Shown: piece by piece, positions 1 through 8,607 of the stretch
Numbering within the stretch: position 1 is the stretch's first letter
Layout: every line of letters begins with the position of its first letter
Source of the DNA: Mycolicibacterium anyangense
GTDB lineage: Bacteria; Actinomycetota; Actinomycetes; Mycobacteriales; Mycobacteriaceae
Direction: 5' to 3'
Assembly: GCF_010731855.1 (NCBI RefSeq)
Contig: NZ_AP022620.1
Location: 1,364,001 to 1,428,000 of the forward strand
Length of the DNA stretch: 64,000 nucleotides
Program-made: the position numbers and the translations under genes
The notes under the pieces: generated by a model
What the model saw: the letters and a program-made list of their open reading frames with translations, nothing else
What the model was told of the DNA's origin: nothing
Database searches by the model: none

Positions 1-259
1 TGGCGCGCTCCGCCGCGGCGAGAATATCGGCGATATCGAAGTGGGTGATGTAGCGCTTGTCCACGCCGCCGGTGACGACGACCGCCCCGACCGTGTCGTC
101 ATCATCCACGGCGCGGGTGAGTGCATCGAAGTCACGGTGCATCTGTGCGGTCATGTAGTTGAACGGCGGAGACACCACACGGGCGGTCAGTACCCGCTCA
201 TGCTGTTCGATAACGAGCGTCTGGAGCTGTAGATCGCGAGCACATTGCCGCTCGGACAT
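1..259 (-). CDS. enoyl-CoA hydratase/isomerase family protein (N-terminal part, cut by window edge)
   Basis: The reverse strand from the ATG at 257-259 reads 86 codons without a stop and runs off the left edge. The visible part resembles the first crotonase-fold domain: a beta strand (VLTARVVSPPFNYM), a helix, then AVVVTGGVDKRYITHFDI, which corresponds to the oxyanion-hole loop that in crotonases usually reads G.G..FcaG.Dl. The GGVDKRYITHFD version lacks the usual alanine-glycine pair, so the exact reaction cannot be given. Family members hydrate or isomerise acyl-CoA thioesters in the cytoplasm. It is transcribed away from the DUF664 remnant on its right. Family call is fairly sure; substrate is unknown. 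Confidence 0.6.
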   Translation of the reverse strand, partial: MSERQCARDLQLQTLVIEQHERVLTARVVSPPFNYMTAQMHRDFDALTRAVDDDDTVGAVVVTGGVDKRYITHFDIADILAAAERA

Positions 260-380
260 GGCTTGCCCTTCCGTCAGATCTCGGTCAGCTAGGCACGATA
301 GCGCGTGACTGACGAATTTCTCATATCTGATGATACCTGCAGAATGCCCACAAGGTGTGTGTGTGGCAGCAGGCCGAATT

Positions 381-390
381 GTCACGTGAC
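381..390. promoter_or_regulatory. 10-bp perfect palindrome between divergent reading frames
   Basis: GTCACGTGAC is a perfect dyad in the 165-bp gap between the leftward crotonase gene and the rightward DUF664 remnant. It shares its half-site (GTCAC/GTGAC) with the two palindromes further right at 793-803 and 982-992. It could be an operator for a dimeric regulator; no regulator gene is nearby to name. Confidence 0.3.
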
Positions 391-424
391 ATAAATCCGT
401 GTCGGGGCGCCATGGCAGCATCGC

Positions 425-775
425 ATGAATGACCCACTGGCCGGAGAGGACGTCGCCGCGATCTACGAAGCATCGAACCATCCCGAAGGGCACGACGGCG
501 GATTCGAACTCGCGCCAGATTCGACCATGAGTACAGCGCTCGAGGTGTGGCAGACCGAGATTCGCCGCGCCCGATCCAACTGTGCGCAACACACGCTTGA
601 CCAGTCGACCGAGTTCATGGGCGGCGAGGTGAGCCTGCGCAGGATTTACACCCACATGGCCACCGAGTATGCGCGGCATTGCGGCCACGCGGACTTGATC
701 CGCGAGCGGATCGATGGCACATCCGGCGTCGAGCCGGCGAAAGGCGTTGGGATGGAGCACTATTCACCCATCTAG
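425..775 (+). pseudogene. DUF664/DinB-family (mycothiol transferase-like) remnant, N-terminus missing
   Basis: The 116-residue frame matches only the C-terminal half of the DUF664/DinB-like four-helix proteins common in actinomycetes. The signature is SLRRIYTHMATEYARHCGHADLIRE (residues about 70-93), which contains the last family helix with its metal-site histidine pattern (EYARHxGHADL). Full-length members are about 160-180 residues and begin with a helix carrying another metal-ligand histidine; that part is absent, and no good ribosome binding site precedes the ATG. The simplest reading is a 5'-truncated gene that has decayed. A short functional version cannot be excluded. Confidence 0.5.
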
Positions 776-789
776 CGGCACCAGGCCAT

Positions 790-806
790 TACGTCACTGT
801 GACGTA
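790..806. repeat. palindrome copy 1 (TACGTCAC-T-GTGACGTA)
   Basis: A 17-bp dyad, perfect around a central T. The core GTCACTGTGAC recurs at 982-992, start-to-start distance 189 bp. Looks like an operator for a dimeric DNA-binding protein. Confidence 0.5.
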
Positions 807-978
807 TATGCCAGTGCCGGCGGAGGCATCGGGGAAGGGGTGGCCACCACAACGGTGGAGCTCCGCCGCAGCAGCTGGGTGCGCAACGACTGGCACGCGC
901 GCTCCGCCGCCCGGACATTGCCGACTCGGCGGAGGCCGCTGAACGCCAGCTCCCGAGTGCACCCCAGGCGCACGTCGA

Positions 979-995
979 TACGTCACTGTGACGAA
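979..995. repeat. palindrome copy 2 (TACGTCAC-T-GTGACGAA)
   Basis: Shares 15 of 17 positions with the copy at 790-806; the dyad is perfect over 13 bp (981-993) and broken at the outer edge. Same orientation as copy 1. Confidence 0.5.
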
Positions 996-1359
996 TCAAG
1001 TAGTCGCAAGCGGCGGCGGAGAGTAAGCGACCACCGAAGCGGTCTTGCCGCCGATGGCCCGAGTGACGACTTGTCGCCATCGCCTCTGCATACAGCGTCC
1101 CGCAGCGCCCTCGGTGCGATCTGTGCGCAGACGCTGCAGCGCGTACTGGCTAGACCGAACGGCAGGTGGTTGCGCCGGCAGGATAGTCAGATATGCCCAG
1201 TTGAACGGCTTTCGCCGCGTACGGCCAGGTCGTACGTTTTGCCGATAAGCCACATTATGTCAAGTAAAGCACGCTGTATTGCACTGCGGCTCAACAGTTC
1301 TCGCCTATCGCGCAAGACCGAGGAATGCCATCATCGCGCGGTTGTGAGCTTGTCGCCTT

Positions 1360-2277
1360 TCACACGGGAAAAGCGACCCCGGTCAGTTCCTCGGATACCT
1401 GCCACATCTTCGCCTGAAGCTGTTGGTCGTGGGACCGCCGACTCGACGCAACCACAACCGGAGCTCCTCGCCGCTGCCCTAGCCCGCCTGGACCGTAGTA
1501 TTGCCCCCCTTGGGCAGCGGGGTCGGTCGCGGCACGCAGCAACGGCAGAGCTCCCTTGTCACCAGGCTGGAGCAGGATCGGAGATGCGGCATTGATCGCC
1601 CACCGCAACCATCGCGGAAAGTCCCGCGTCAGTTCAGTCTCCGCCAATCCAGGGTGCGCCGCGAGCGCGCTGGTCTGTTGACCTGCCGCGACGAGCCGGC
1701 GCTGCAATTCGTAGGTGAACAGAAGGTTTGAAAGCTTCGACCTCCCGTAAGCAGCGACACGGTCGTACTTGCGAGATAACTGCAAATCATCGAAGTCGAT
1801 CACTGATCGCTGAGTGTGCGCCAGGCTACTCACAGTGACAATTCTGGAATGCGCCTGCTGTAGCAGGCTGTTGATTATCAAGCCGGTGAAGGCGAAGTGA
1901 CCGAGATGATTGGTGCCGAAATGCAGCTCGAATCCGTCGTCGGTCGTGGAGAAGGGTGTCCACATCACTCCGGCGTTGTTGATGAGCAGGTCGACGCACG
2001 GGTACTCGGCCCTCACCTGCTCGGCGGCTTCGCGGACGGACTGTAACGAGCTGAGATCGAGTCGCAGCAGCGAAATGTCTGCTTGCGGACAGCTGCGAAG
2101 AATCTCCGTGGCAGCGGTACGCCCCTTGTCAAGGTTACGCACGGCCATCACGACGCGGGCTCCTCTGCCTGCCAGCACTGCAGCGGTCTGGTAGCCCAGC
2201 CCGGTGTTCGCGCCGGTGATCAGTGCGACACGACCTCGTTGGTCGGGGACGTCGGTGACGGTCCATGTTGCGCTCAT
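1360..2277 (-). CDS. short-chain dehydrogenase/reductase (retinol/protochlorophyllide-reductase-like SDR)
   Basis: A 305-residue classical/extended SDR. The NADP(H) loop is TGANTGLG near residue 22, followed by the NNAGVM motif, a catalytic Ser in VSSLAH, and the YGRSK version of YxxxK. The sequence resembles the WWOX/retinol-dehydrogenase-like SDRs that act on aldehydes or ketones. The start is the ATG at 2275-2277: it overlaps the stop of the carboxylic acid reductase gene as ATGA, so the two are translationally coupled. A longer frame upstream merely antisenses or overlaps the reductase. The likely role is to reduce the aldehyde released by the upstream enzyme to an alcohol; that pairing is inferred from the coupling, not shown by the sequence. 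Confidence 0.85.
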   Translation of the reverse strand: MSATWTVTDVPDQRGRVALITGANTGLGYQTAAVLAGRGARVVMAVRNLDKGRTAATEILRSCPQADISLLRLDLSSLQSVREAAEQVRAEYPCVDLLINNAGVMWTPFSTTDDGFELHFGTNHLGHFAFTGLIINSLLQQAHSRIVTVSSLAHTQRSVIDFDDLQLSRKYDRVAAYGRSKLSNLLFTYELQRRLVAAGQQTSALAAHPGLAETELTRDFPRWLRWAINAASPILLQPGDKGALPLLRAATDPAAQGGQYYGPGGLGQRRGAPVVVASSRRSHDQQLQAKMWQVSEELTGVAFPV

Positions 2278-5200
2278 AAGAAGGCGCTCTCGGTAGACAC
2301 GGGAATCAGACCCAGGAGTTCTAAGTCGTTGACGTACTTGACGATTGTCTGCGATTGCAGGTGTGGAATGTCGCCATTGACGCCGATACCGGCTTCCCGG
2401 ACCGCTGCCTCGAACCGATCCGCGGCCACGACGCCCGCAAGACTCGGAGGTTGCGGGCTTCGCCACCCGTGCAGGAGAGGTAGCAGCGAGGCTTGCCGCT
2501 GATCTTCGGACAAGGCACGCAACGCCGTTTCGAATCGCAGCAACCAGTCGTCGTAGTCCTGGATACGAGTGATCGGATACCCGGCATCGTCAAGCCAGTC
2601 GACAAACTGATCCAGGCCAATGCCGTCATCATGGGGATTGGACACATGATACGTCCGATAGCCATTAGCGGAGGTCGACAGATAGCCGATCGACTCAGCG
2701 ATGAAGTCGACATTCAAGCCGTCGTAGTGGGCCCTTTGGCGGGTGGCGTCGGGGCCGAGCTCGTAGAAGGAATAGGGAGCGAGACCAGTGAGGACAAGGC
2801 TCAGGATCATGCGGGTGAACATGTCGGGAAGGTTGAGCTGCCCGGTATAGCGCGGCTCGGCCATGATCATGTCGCACCGGAAGACCGTCACCGGCAGTCC
2901 GTAGGTATCGAATGCGTTGCGCAGCAAAACCTCTCCGGCCCATTTGCTGGAGGAATAGCCGTTGGCATAGTTGTCGGCGATCTTCCGCGTAGCACTGACC
3001 TCACGGATATCGGCGTCCTCGGTGAGGCTCGGCAAGCCGGATTCAGTGACAACACCGTCGCCGACACCGATGGTCGACACATAGGCAAACCGCTTGAGTT
3101 TGGAGCTAAGCGCGAAGCGGACCAGTTCTGCGGTGCCGACGACGTTGGGCGCGAACAGCTCCCGATACGGCAACACATGATTGACCATGGCGGCCGGATG
3201 AACGATGAGGTCGACGCTTTCTGCGAGGCGATGCCAGGTGTCGGCGTGCAGCCCGAGCTGCATGTCGGACAACTCCGATGCCAGGACCTGCAGCCGACCC
3301 TCCGCCAGTTCGCGGTAGCGCTCCAACAGCATTGTGTCCCCGCTGTCAAAGACGTCATCCAGCCGCGCTCGCGCCGAAACGTCATCCTTGGCACGCACGA
3401 GACAGATGAGCCGGCCGCCGCTGGCACTGAGCCGTTCGAGCCAGCACAGCGCCAGGTAGCGTCCCAGAAAGCCGGTCGCACCTGTCAGGAGCACCGTCGT
3501 CGGCTCGCCGACCGGTTGCGACAAGGAGTGTGCTTTGGTCAGCGTTTCGGTATCAACAAACCGATCCAACAGGAGATCTCCGGCGTGGACTTCCGTACAG
3601 TCCGCGCCGTGGATCGATGCGAAGGTCACGCGGTCCGATGACGCCGAGGCCTGCTGACGTCCGATGAACTCCGCCAGTGCCTGCAGGTCGTTCGCGGGGC
3701 TCACGATAGCGCTGACCGGAACGTCGACCTGAAAAGCATCACTGAGGAAGGTGGAAAAGGCCACCGCCGAAAGAGAGTCCCCGCCGAGATCGAGGAAGCG
3801 CGCATCAGCCTTGACGTCGGCACCAGCGGCTCCCACCAATGCAGTAGCGGCATGGGTGATCGTCTCGAGTATCGGCTTGTCGGCCGCGCTCAGCTTGAGC
3901 CGATTGAGCTCACTGACCTGGCGATCCGCCAGATCGGAGTAGAGACGCTCGAGCCGATCGCCGTATTTTTCCCGCAACGCGGGGCGAGCCAGTTTGCCGA
4001 TGCCGGTGAGAAGCCCGTTGGCCGCGGTGAAAGGCACGTTCTCGACGATGACTTCACGTGGTATTTCGTAGGGCTGCAGTTCATTTGACCGTGCCACCGT
4101 GTGTAAAGACTCGATGATCATCGCCTTGAGAACATCGGCTGAGTACCGCCCCGATGCGTCATCGGTCGGCACGACCACCGCAAGCAGAAATGACCGCGCA
4201 CTATTGCCGTAGATGTAGATCTGTTCGATGAGCGGGCTGGAGGCAAAACATGCCTCCACCGTCGCGATGGCGACGAACTCCCCCTGGGACAGCTTCAGCA
4301 CGTTGTTGCGACGATCGACGTAGCGCAGGTGGTCGGGCCCCAGTTCGGCCATGATGTCACCGCTGCGGTAAAAGCCGTCGGCGTCGAATACCTCAGCGGT
4401 CAGCTCGGGTCTGTTGTAGTAGCCGCCAAACAGCTGTTCGGTCTTGACCAACAGCTCGCCGCGGGGATACGGACGGTCCGTGGAGAAGTATCCCAATTCG
4501 GGCACGTCAACAAGTTTGTACTCGATGACGGGTGGTCGGCGAACGTGTCCGTCAGCCAGCACAATTCCTTGCTCAGTGGCTCCGTATCCCTCGACGATGG
4601 GCATATCGAGGTAGGACTCAGCCCAGGCTTTCATCTCCGAGGACGTGGGCGCCGATCCCGTCAATGCTGCGTAGAACCGACCGCCCAGGAGGCGATCTCG
4701 CTGTTCCTTCCTCACCACCGCTTCGACATCGGCGCGGTCGACGTCACTGCTGAGTAATCTGTCTACCTCGGCATTGAATTCCGCGTACAGCATGTCCCAG
4801 ATCCGCGGGACGAAGTTGAGCATGGTTGGGCGAACCAGCGCGAGATCGTCGAGCATGGTCGACAAGCTGCTGTCTGCAACGAAATACGCGGTGCCGCCGT
4901 TCGCGAGCGCCCCATAGAGAGTCGCCCGGCCATAGCCGTGGCTCATCGGCATGAAGTTGAGGGTGATGGACGGGAGCGAAACGCTCCGCCCCTCGCGTGA
5001 CGGATTGAATGATCGCGGGCGCCACCAGTTGGCCAACAAGCGTTCCGGGTAGATGGCGCCCTTCGGGGTTCCGGTGCTACCCGAGGTGTAGATGAGCAGA
5101 CATGTCCGGTCGTCGTCCTTGTCGCCCGGTCCCGATACCAGCGGGAGTTCGGCGCCGCTGCGCTCCACGGCGGCCAACGAGATGATCTGCTGCGATGACT

Positions 5201-5834
5201 GCTCAGCACGCTGCTGCGCAGCGAAGAACACCTCGCTCTGTTCATCGACCTCGGGTCGGTAGTCGAACACCACCAGCGCGGCGAAATCAGCCGGGGCTGA
5301 GGCGGTCAGCTGGACGGCTTCGGCCAGGTCCCCGATGCTGGCTGCCAGGAGCCTCGGCTTGATCTCGTCGACAATGGGCGCCATCACCGAGACTGGCACA
5401 CCGCTTGGCAGGGGAACAGCCACCGCACCGAGTTGATGGATCGCCAAGTCGATCACCAGGTAATCGGTGCTGGTGAAACCCAGGCATGCGACCCTGTCGC
5501 CAGGCCGGACACCCAGGTCCGCCAACCCGGCTGCGGTGTGGCGTAAGCGCGCCGACAGTTCGCGATAGGTAATCGTGTCGAACTGCCGAAGTAGCTCCAA
5601 CGAAGTGCGACCTGTCACGGGGTCAGTACGGAGGTTGGTCGCCCGTTGACCAAGCGCGGGGCGATCGGCATACCCCTCCATGACGATGCCGAACATGTCT
5701 ACCAGCGACAACCCGGGCGCTTCCAATGCTTCGGCAATCGCATCATCGGGGGCGGCGGCGGCGAACTGCGGGTCGGTGGCCATGAGGTGGCCGATGCGTT
5801 GCTGAAGACGCTCCACGTAGCCGTCGATCGTCAT
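2274..5834 (-). CDS. car: carboxylic acid reductase (ATP/NADPH-dependent), FadD9-like
   Basis: A 1186-residue multidomain enzyme that activates a carboxylic acid as acyl-AMP, loads it on a phosphopantetheine arm and reduces it to the aldehyde with NADPH. Adenylation domain: P-loop YTSGSTGTPKG at residues 249-259, GYGATEQG near 416, YRSGD near 489. Carrier domain: LGGDSL with the phosphopantetheine serine at about 687. Reductase domain: NADP loop TGATGFLG at about 784-791 and YSSSKWAGE further on. Length and order match Nocardia/mycobacterial CAR and M. tuberculosis FadD9 (about 1170 residues). It needs a phosphopantetheinyl transferase encoded elsewhere. It forms a two-gene unit with the SDR that overlaps its stop codon. 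Confidence 0.95.
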   Translation of the reverse strand: MTIDGYVERLQQRIGHLMATDPQFAAAAPDDAIAEALEAPGLSLVDMFGIVMEGYADRPALGQRATNLRTDPVTGRTSLELLRQFDTITYRELSARLRHTAAGLADLGVRPGDRVACLGFTSTDYLVIDLAIHQLGAVAVPLPSGVPVSVMAPIVDEIKPRLLAASIGDLAEAVQLTASAPADFAALVVFDYRPEVDEQSEVFFAAQQRAEQSSQQIISLAAVERSGAELPLVSGPGDKDDDRTCLLIYTSGSTGTPKGAIYPERLLANWWRPRSFNPSREGRSVSLPSITLNFMPMSHGYGRATLYGALANGGTAYFVADSSLSTMLDDLALVRPTMLNFVPRIWDMLYAEFNAEVDRLLSSDVDRADVEAVVRKEQRDRLLGGRFYAALTGSAPTSSEMKAWAESYLDMPIVEGYGATEQGIVLADGHVRRPPVIEYKLVDVPELGYFSTDRPYPRGELLVKTEQLFGGYYNRPELTAEVFDADGFYRSGDIMAELGPDHLRYVDRRNNVLKLSQGEFVAIATVEACFASSPLIEQIYIYGNSARSFLLAVVVPTDDASGRYSADVLKAMIIESLHTVARSNELQPYEIPREVIVENVPFTAANGLLTGIGKLARPALREKYGDRLERLYSDLADRQVSELNRLKLSAADKPILETITHAATALVGAAGADVKADARFLDLGGDSLSAVAFSTFLSDAFQVDVPVSAIVSPANDLQALAEFIGRQQASASSDRVTFASIHGADCTEVHAGDLLLDRFVDTETLTKAHSLSQPVGEPTTVLLTGATGFLGRYLALCWLERLSASGGRLICLVRAKDDVSARARLDDVFDSGDTMLLERYRELAEGRLQVLASELSDMQLGLHADTWHRLAESVDLIVHPAAMVNHVLPYRELFAPNVVGTAELVRFALSSKLKRFAYVSTIGVGDGVVTESGLPSLTEDADIREVSATRKIADNYANGYSSSKWAGEVLLRNAFDTYGLPVTVFRCDMIMAEPRYTGQLNLPDMFTRMILSLVLTGLAPYSFYELGPDATRQRAHYDGLNVDFIAESIGYLSTSANGYRTYHVSNPHDDGIGLDQFVDWLDDAGYPITRIQDYDDWLLRFETALRALSEDQRQASLLPLLHGWRSPQPPSLAGVVAADRFEAAVREAGIGVNGDIPHLQSQTIVKYVNDLELLGLIPVSTESAFL

Positions 5835-5937
5835 ATTGCGGGTAACTCCCCTCGTGAATGGACACAGCCTCGACTATGAAACTGGATAGGCAGAAGACTC
5901 CGGAAAGCCCAGCCGAGAAGGGCGTTTGTTCACAATA

Positions 5938-5966
5938 TGCGTAGCATGTTGCCCTGTTTATACGCA
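5938..5966. promoter_or_regulatory. possible operator upstream of the carboxylic acid reductase gene
   Basis: TGCGTA at 5938-5943 and TACGCA at 5961-5966 form a 6-bp inverted repeat with a 17-bp AT-richer spacer, about 105-130 bp upstream of the reductase start. The surrounding DNA is the least GC-rich in the area, as expected for a promoter. No promoter hexamers were assigned with confidence. Confidence 0.25.
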
Positions 5967-6031
5967 ATACCAGGGGAAAGTATCCAGAATTTCGGAGCTT
6001 GCGAACCCGACGGGCGAAACCTTCCGCGGCA

Positions 6032-6352
6032 GTGATCGCTCAGCGGGTCACGATTCGATGTAGCGGTGCGCCACCGGCGTCCCGGCGGGATGACGATCGC
6101 AATGCGCTCCATGCTATCCGTGCGTCCACGCCATCAACGGTCAGCAGCACGGCAGCCAAGAACCGCCTCAACGCGCTGCTCGCCGAAGTTGAACGCAGTG
6201 GCGTTGCAATCACCATCACCAGTCACGGCCGGCCCGTCCCGCGCCTTGAGCCGGTACAACCCGTACGGCGAACCTTCGGTTAGCTACCAGGCCTCACTGT
6301 GGCGGACAACTTCGACGCCCCTCTGCCGGAGTCGGAACTAGAGCAGTGGGAG
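6032..6352 (+). pseudogene. Phd/YefM-type antitoxin gene, broken by an in-frame amber codon
   Basis: The translation STAAKNRLNALLAEVERSG followed by ITITSHGRPVPRLEPV (from about 6146) is the DNA-binding N-terminal half of a Phd/VapB-type antitoxin. Reading in the same frame, TAG at 6281-6283 falls where relatives have Gln (RRTFG-stop-LPGLTV), one base from CAG, and the frame then continues with the typical toxin-binding tail VADNFDAPLPESELEQWE to 6352. The normal stop before the toxin is also gone, so antitoxin tail and toxin are now one frame. No good start codon lies at the expected N-terminus; the GTG at 6032 is the first usable one. Inactive in all likelihood. Confidence 0.7.
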
Positions 6353-6676
6353 GTGGCGGGCAAATTGAGGAAGACCCTGCTGGATACCCATGCTCTAATC
6401 TGGCTTGCCTCCTCACCGGACAAGATCAACGATGAAGCGGTCGAACAGTTTTCGGACCCTGCCACCAGGGTATGGGTCTCGACGGCGTGAGCGTGGGAGA
6501 TTGGCGTCAAGACCCGACTCCGGCGTCTCGACGGCGACCCGCTGCTGGGTGCCTGGTCGGAAGTCCTTGCAGACATGAGCATGATCGTGGTGCAGGCGCT
6601 CCGGCGATCCCTCACCATCGGCACGAGGGATAAGCACGTCCTTGCCGCCGCGCTGTCCCCCACTCTCGAGATCTAG
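6353..6676 (+). pseudogene. VapC-like PIN-domain toxin, broken by a nonsense codon and an internal deletion
   Basis: LLDTHALIWLASSPDK (first PIN aspartate) begins near 6377 and continues to VWVSTA, where TGA at 6488-6490 interrupts the expected SA-S-AWEI motif. After the stop the same frame resumes with AWEIGVKTRLRRLDGDP and ends at TAG 6674-6676. The segment that should follow (LPWEHRDPFDRMI.AQA, containing the conserved RDPFDR aspartate) is missing: MSM joins directly to IVVQALRRSLTIGTRD. So roughly 20-25 codons have been lost in frame. Together with the damaged antitoxin just upstream this is a dead toxin-antitoxin locus. Confidence 0.75.
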
Positions 6677-6703
6677 CAAGCGCACCATGGTGGACACTAG
6701 GGC

Positions 6704-7255
6704 GTGGCTCTTTCTGCAACAGTGTTCAAAGTCGAACTTGGCGTCTCCGACGTCGATCACGGCTACTACGCCGATCACACATTGACCGTGGCGCGCCATC
6801 CCAGCGAGACCGATGAGCGAATGGTGGTGCGGCTATTGGCGTTTGGGTTGCGCGCCCACCGGCTCAGCGAAGTCGACGGCGACTTGGCGTTCGGTGCCGG
6901 CCTGTCCACCCCTGGCGTGCCGGACTTGCGGCTCGCGGACTACACGGATCGCATCGTGGAGTGGATCGTTGTTGGCCAGCCCGATGAACGAGTCTTGGGC
7001 AAAGCGGCCAGTCGGGCCGACCAGATTCTGCTGTTCCCATTCGCCGCCGGCGTGGCCACCTGGTGGAGCACCGTGGGTCCCAAAGTTGCGAAGCTGCCGA
7101 ATCTGTCCGTGCTGCAGATACCGCACACACCGGTGCAGCAACTCGCCCAGACCGTCGATCGACGGGTCTCGGCGCAGGTCATGGTGATGGAAGGTCAGGT
7201 GACGATGACCGTGGGCGGTATCGACGTCACCTTCACACCCGAACGCCTGATGTAG
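6704..7255 (+). CDS. YaeQ family protein
   Basis: 183 residues starting at GTG. The N-terminus (ALSATVFKVELGVSDVDHGYYADHTLTVARHPSETDERM) and the middle motif DYTDRIVEWIVVGQPDE are those of the YaeQ family, compact alpha/beta proteins with a restriction-endonuclease-like fold and unknown cellular role (E. coli YaeQ was once linked to RfaH compensation). The conserved residues of the PD-(D/E)XK-like core (HP.E...RM, then D..I..W..VG.P) are present and the length is standard. It lies directly downstream of the dead toxin gene and converges with the PPOX gene. Family is sure; function is not known. Confidence 0.9.
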   Translation: MALSATVFKVELGVSDVDHGYYADHTLTVARHPSETDERMVVRLLAFGLRAHRLSEVDGDLAFGAGLSTPGVPDLRLADYTDRIVEWIVVGQPDERVLGKAASRADQILLFPFAAGVATWWSTVGPKVAKLPNLSVLQIPHTPVQQLAQTVDRRVSAQVMVMEGQVTMTVGGIDVTFTPERLM

Positions 7256-7283
7256 ACCTCAGAGCCTGGAGTGGTACCTCGAA

Positions 7284-7718
7284 TCAGGACTCCTTGGAAT
7301 AGTCGACGCTGAGCCAGTGCTCGGGTCGCATTCGGAACAACAGCGATTCAGCGCCAGGATTGTCCTTGGCGAACGACTCCACAAACGCTTGACCGCCCTG
7401 CTCGCCGAGATAGCGGACGGCGATCGCCTTCTGGGTCGCTTCATCGGCCGTCTCGATCGAGGTCACCGACCCCTCGGCGGTGACGTAGCGGTACGGATAG
7501 GTCTCATCCTGAACAGTGATGGAGAACCGCCCGGCCGCGGTGATGAGGCGAGCTTTGAGCGACCCCGCCAAGCTGGAGACGACAACCTCGCCGCCGGGCT
7601 CGTAGGCGTACCAGATCGGTACCGTCAGCGGCGCGCGCTCCGGGCGTTCGACGCCAATGACGCCAACGTGCAGAGCAGCCAGATAAGTTTCGCGTTCCGT
7701 GCTGGTCATCTTCGACAT
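7284..7718 (-). CDS. pyridoxamine 5'-phosphate oxidase/F420-type flavin-binding family protein
   Basis: 144 residues with the split beta-barrel pattern of the PPOX/FDOR-B group: VERPERAPLTVPIWYAYEPGGEVVV, then SLKARLITAAGRFSITVQDE and YRYVTAEGSV. Mycobacteria encode many of these; they bind FMN, F420 or haem-like ligands and carry out varied redox steps. The sequence alone does not settle the cofactor. Start is ATG followed by SKMTSTERE. It converges with the YaeQ gene and is divergent from the SDR at 7805, with about 85 bp between. Confidence 0.8.
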   Translation of the reverse strand: MSKMTSTERETYLAALHVGVIGVERPERAPLTVPIWYAYEPGGEVVVSSLAGSLKARLITAAGRFSITVQDETYPYRYVTAEGSVTSIETADEATQKAIAVRYLGEQGGQAFVESFAKDNPGAESLLFRMRPEHWLSVDYSKES

Positions 7719-7804
7719 AACCTGACCAACCCCGTGTCCCCCGTCACGATTCCCGGTATCGGGGTGTTGGCACGCTTGCCAGGGGGCTCTGCTTAGCTGT
7801 CCCG

Positions 7805-8581
7805 ATGGACATCAACGGAGCAAGCGCAATCGTCACCGGTGGGGCCTCGGGTATCGGTGCTGCCACCTCACGTCAGTTGGCCGACCGAGGCGCCCGCGTC
7901 GTCGTCGCCGACCTGCAGGCCGACAAAGGCGAGGCTCTCGCCAAGGAGATCGGCGGCGTGTTCGTCAGCGTCGACGTCACCGACACCGCACAGATCACCG
8001 ACGCCGTCAACACGGCGACCGATCTCGGGCCGCTGCGAGTGCTGGTGAACTCAGCGGGCATCGGATGGGCCCAACGCACCATCGGCAAAGACGGCGAATT
8101 CGCCTCCGCCCACAACCTCGACGCGTACAAGAAGGTGCTCGCCATCAACCTGGTCGGTACGTTCGACTGCATCCGGTTGGCCGCCACCGCGATGAGCCGC
8201 AACGAGTACACCGACACCGGCGAGCGCGGCGCCATCGTCAACATGACCAGCGTCGCTGCCTTCGACGGCCAGATCGGCCAGGCGGCCTACTCCTCGTCCA
8301 AGGGCGGCGTCGTCGGCCTGACCCTGCCGGTCGCGCGTGACCTGTCGGCCGCGGGCATCCGCGTCAACACCGTGGCCCCCGGGCTGATCGACACGCCGAT
8401 CTACGGCGAGGGCGAGGCCTCCGAGGAGTTCAAGGCCAAGCTCGGCCAATCAGTGCTGTTCCCGCACCGTCTGGGCAAGCCCGAGGAGCTGGCGTCGATG
8501 GTGCTCGAGCTGCTCACCAACTCCTACATGAATGCCGAGGTGGTCCGCGTCGACGGCGGAATCCGGATGCCACCGAAGTAG
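7805..8581 (+). CDS. SDR family 3-hydroxyacyl-CoA dehydrogenase-like (HSD10-type)
   Basis: 258 residues. The cofactor loop is TGGASGIG (residues 11-18), NSAGIG replaces the NNAG motif, the catalytic serine lies in VNMTSVAAFDGQ, and YSSSKGG supplies Tyr and Lys. The layout, including the TIGKDGEFASAHNLD insertion and GLIDTPIYGEG, is that of type-2 3-hydroxyacyl-CoA dehydrogenases related to human HSD17B10 and mycobacterial Rv1144. The expected role is NAD-dependent oxidation of 3-hydroxyacyl-CoA in beta-oxidation of (branched) fatty acids or sterol side chains. It stands alone here, converging with the diguanylate cyclase gene. Confidence 0.85.
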   Translation: MDINGASAIVTGGASGIGAATSRQLADRGARVVVADLQADKGEALAKEIGGVFVSVDVTDTAQITDAVNTATDLGPLRVLVNSAGIGWAQRTIGKDGEFASAHNLDAYKKVLAINLVGTFDCIRLAATAMSRNEYTDTGERGAIVNMTSVAAFDGQIGQAAYSSSKGGVVGLTLPVARDLSAAGIRVNTVAPGLIDTPIYGEGEASEEFKAKLGQSVLFPHRLGKPEELASMVLELLTNSYMNAEVVRVDGGIRMPPK

Positions 8582-8607
8582 CAGCCGACGCGGGCACTTG
8601 CTCGTCG

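Larger units (their letters stand above)
776..1359. other. 584-bp region with no convincing gene; contains two palindromes
   Basis: Open frames exist on both strands but their translations are arginine/alanine-rich with no recognisable motif and no ribosome binding site. A forward frame around 840-985 (PPQQLGAQRLARALRRPDIADSAE at its core) looks more protein-like and may be the tail of a lost gene. The only clear structures are the two dyads listed separately. Confidence 0.5.

Noticed and set aside
790..995. The GTCACTGTGAC sites as CRP/Cmr boxes
   Set aside because: CRP sites are TGTGA-N6-TCACA; here the half-sites are in the opposite order and spacing.
2493..3641. 382-codon rightward open frame within the carboxylic acid reductase gene
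   Set aside because: Antisense shadow of the reductase domain, without motif or ribosome binding site.
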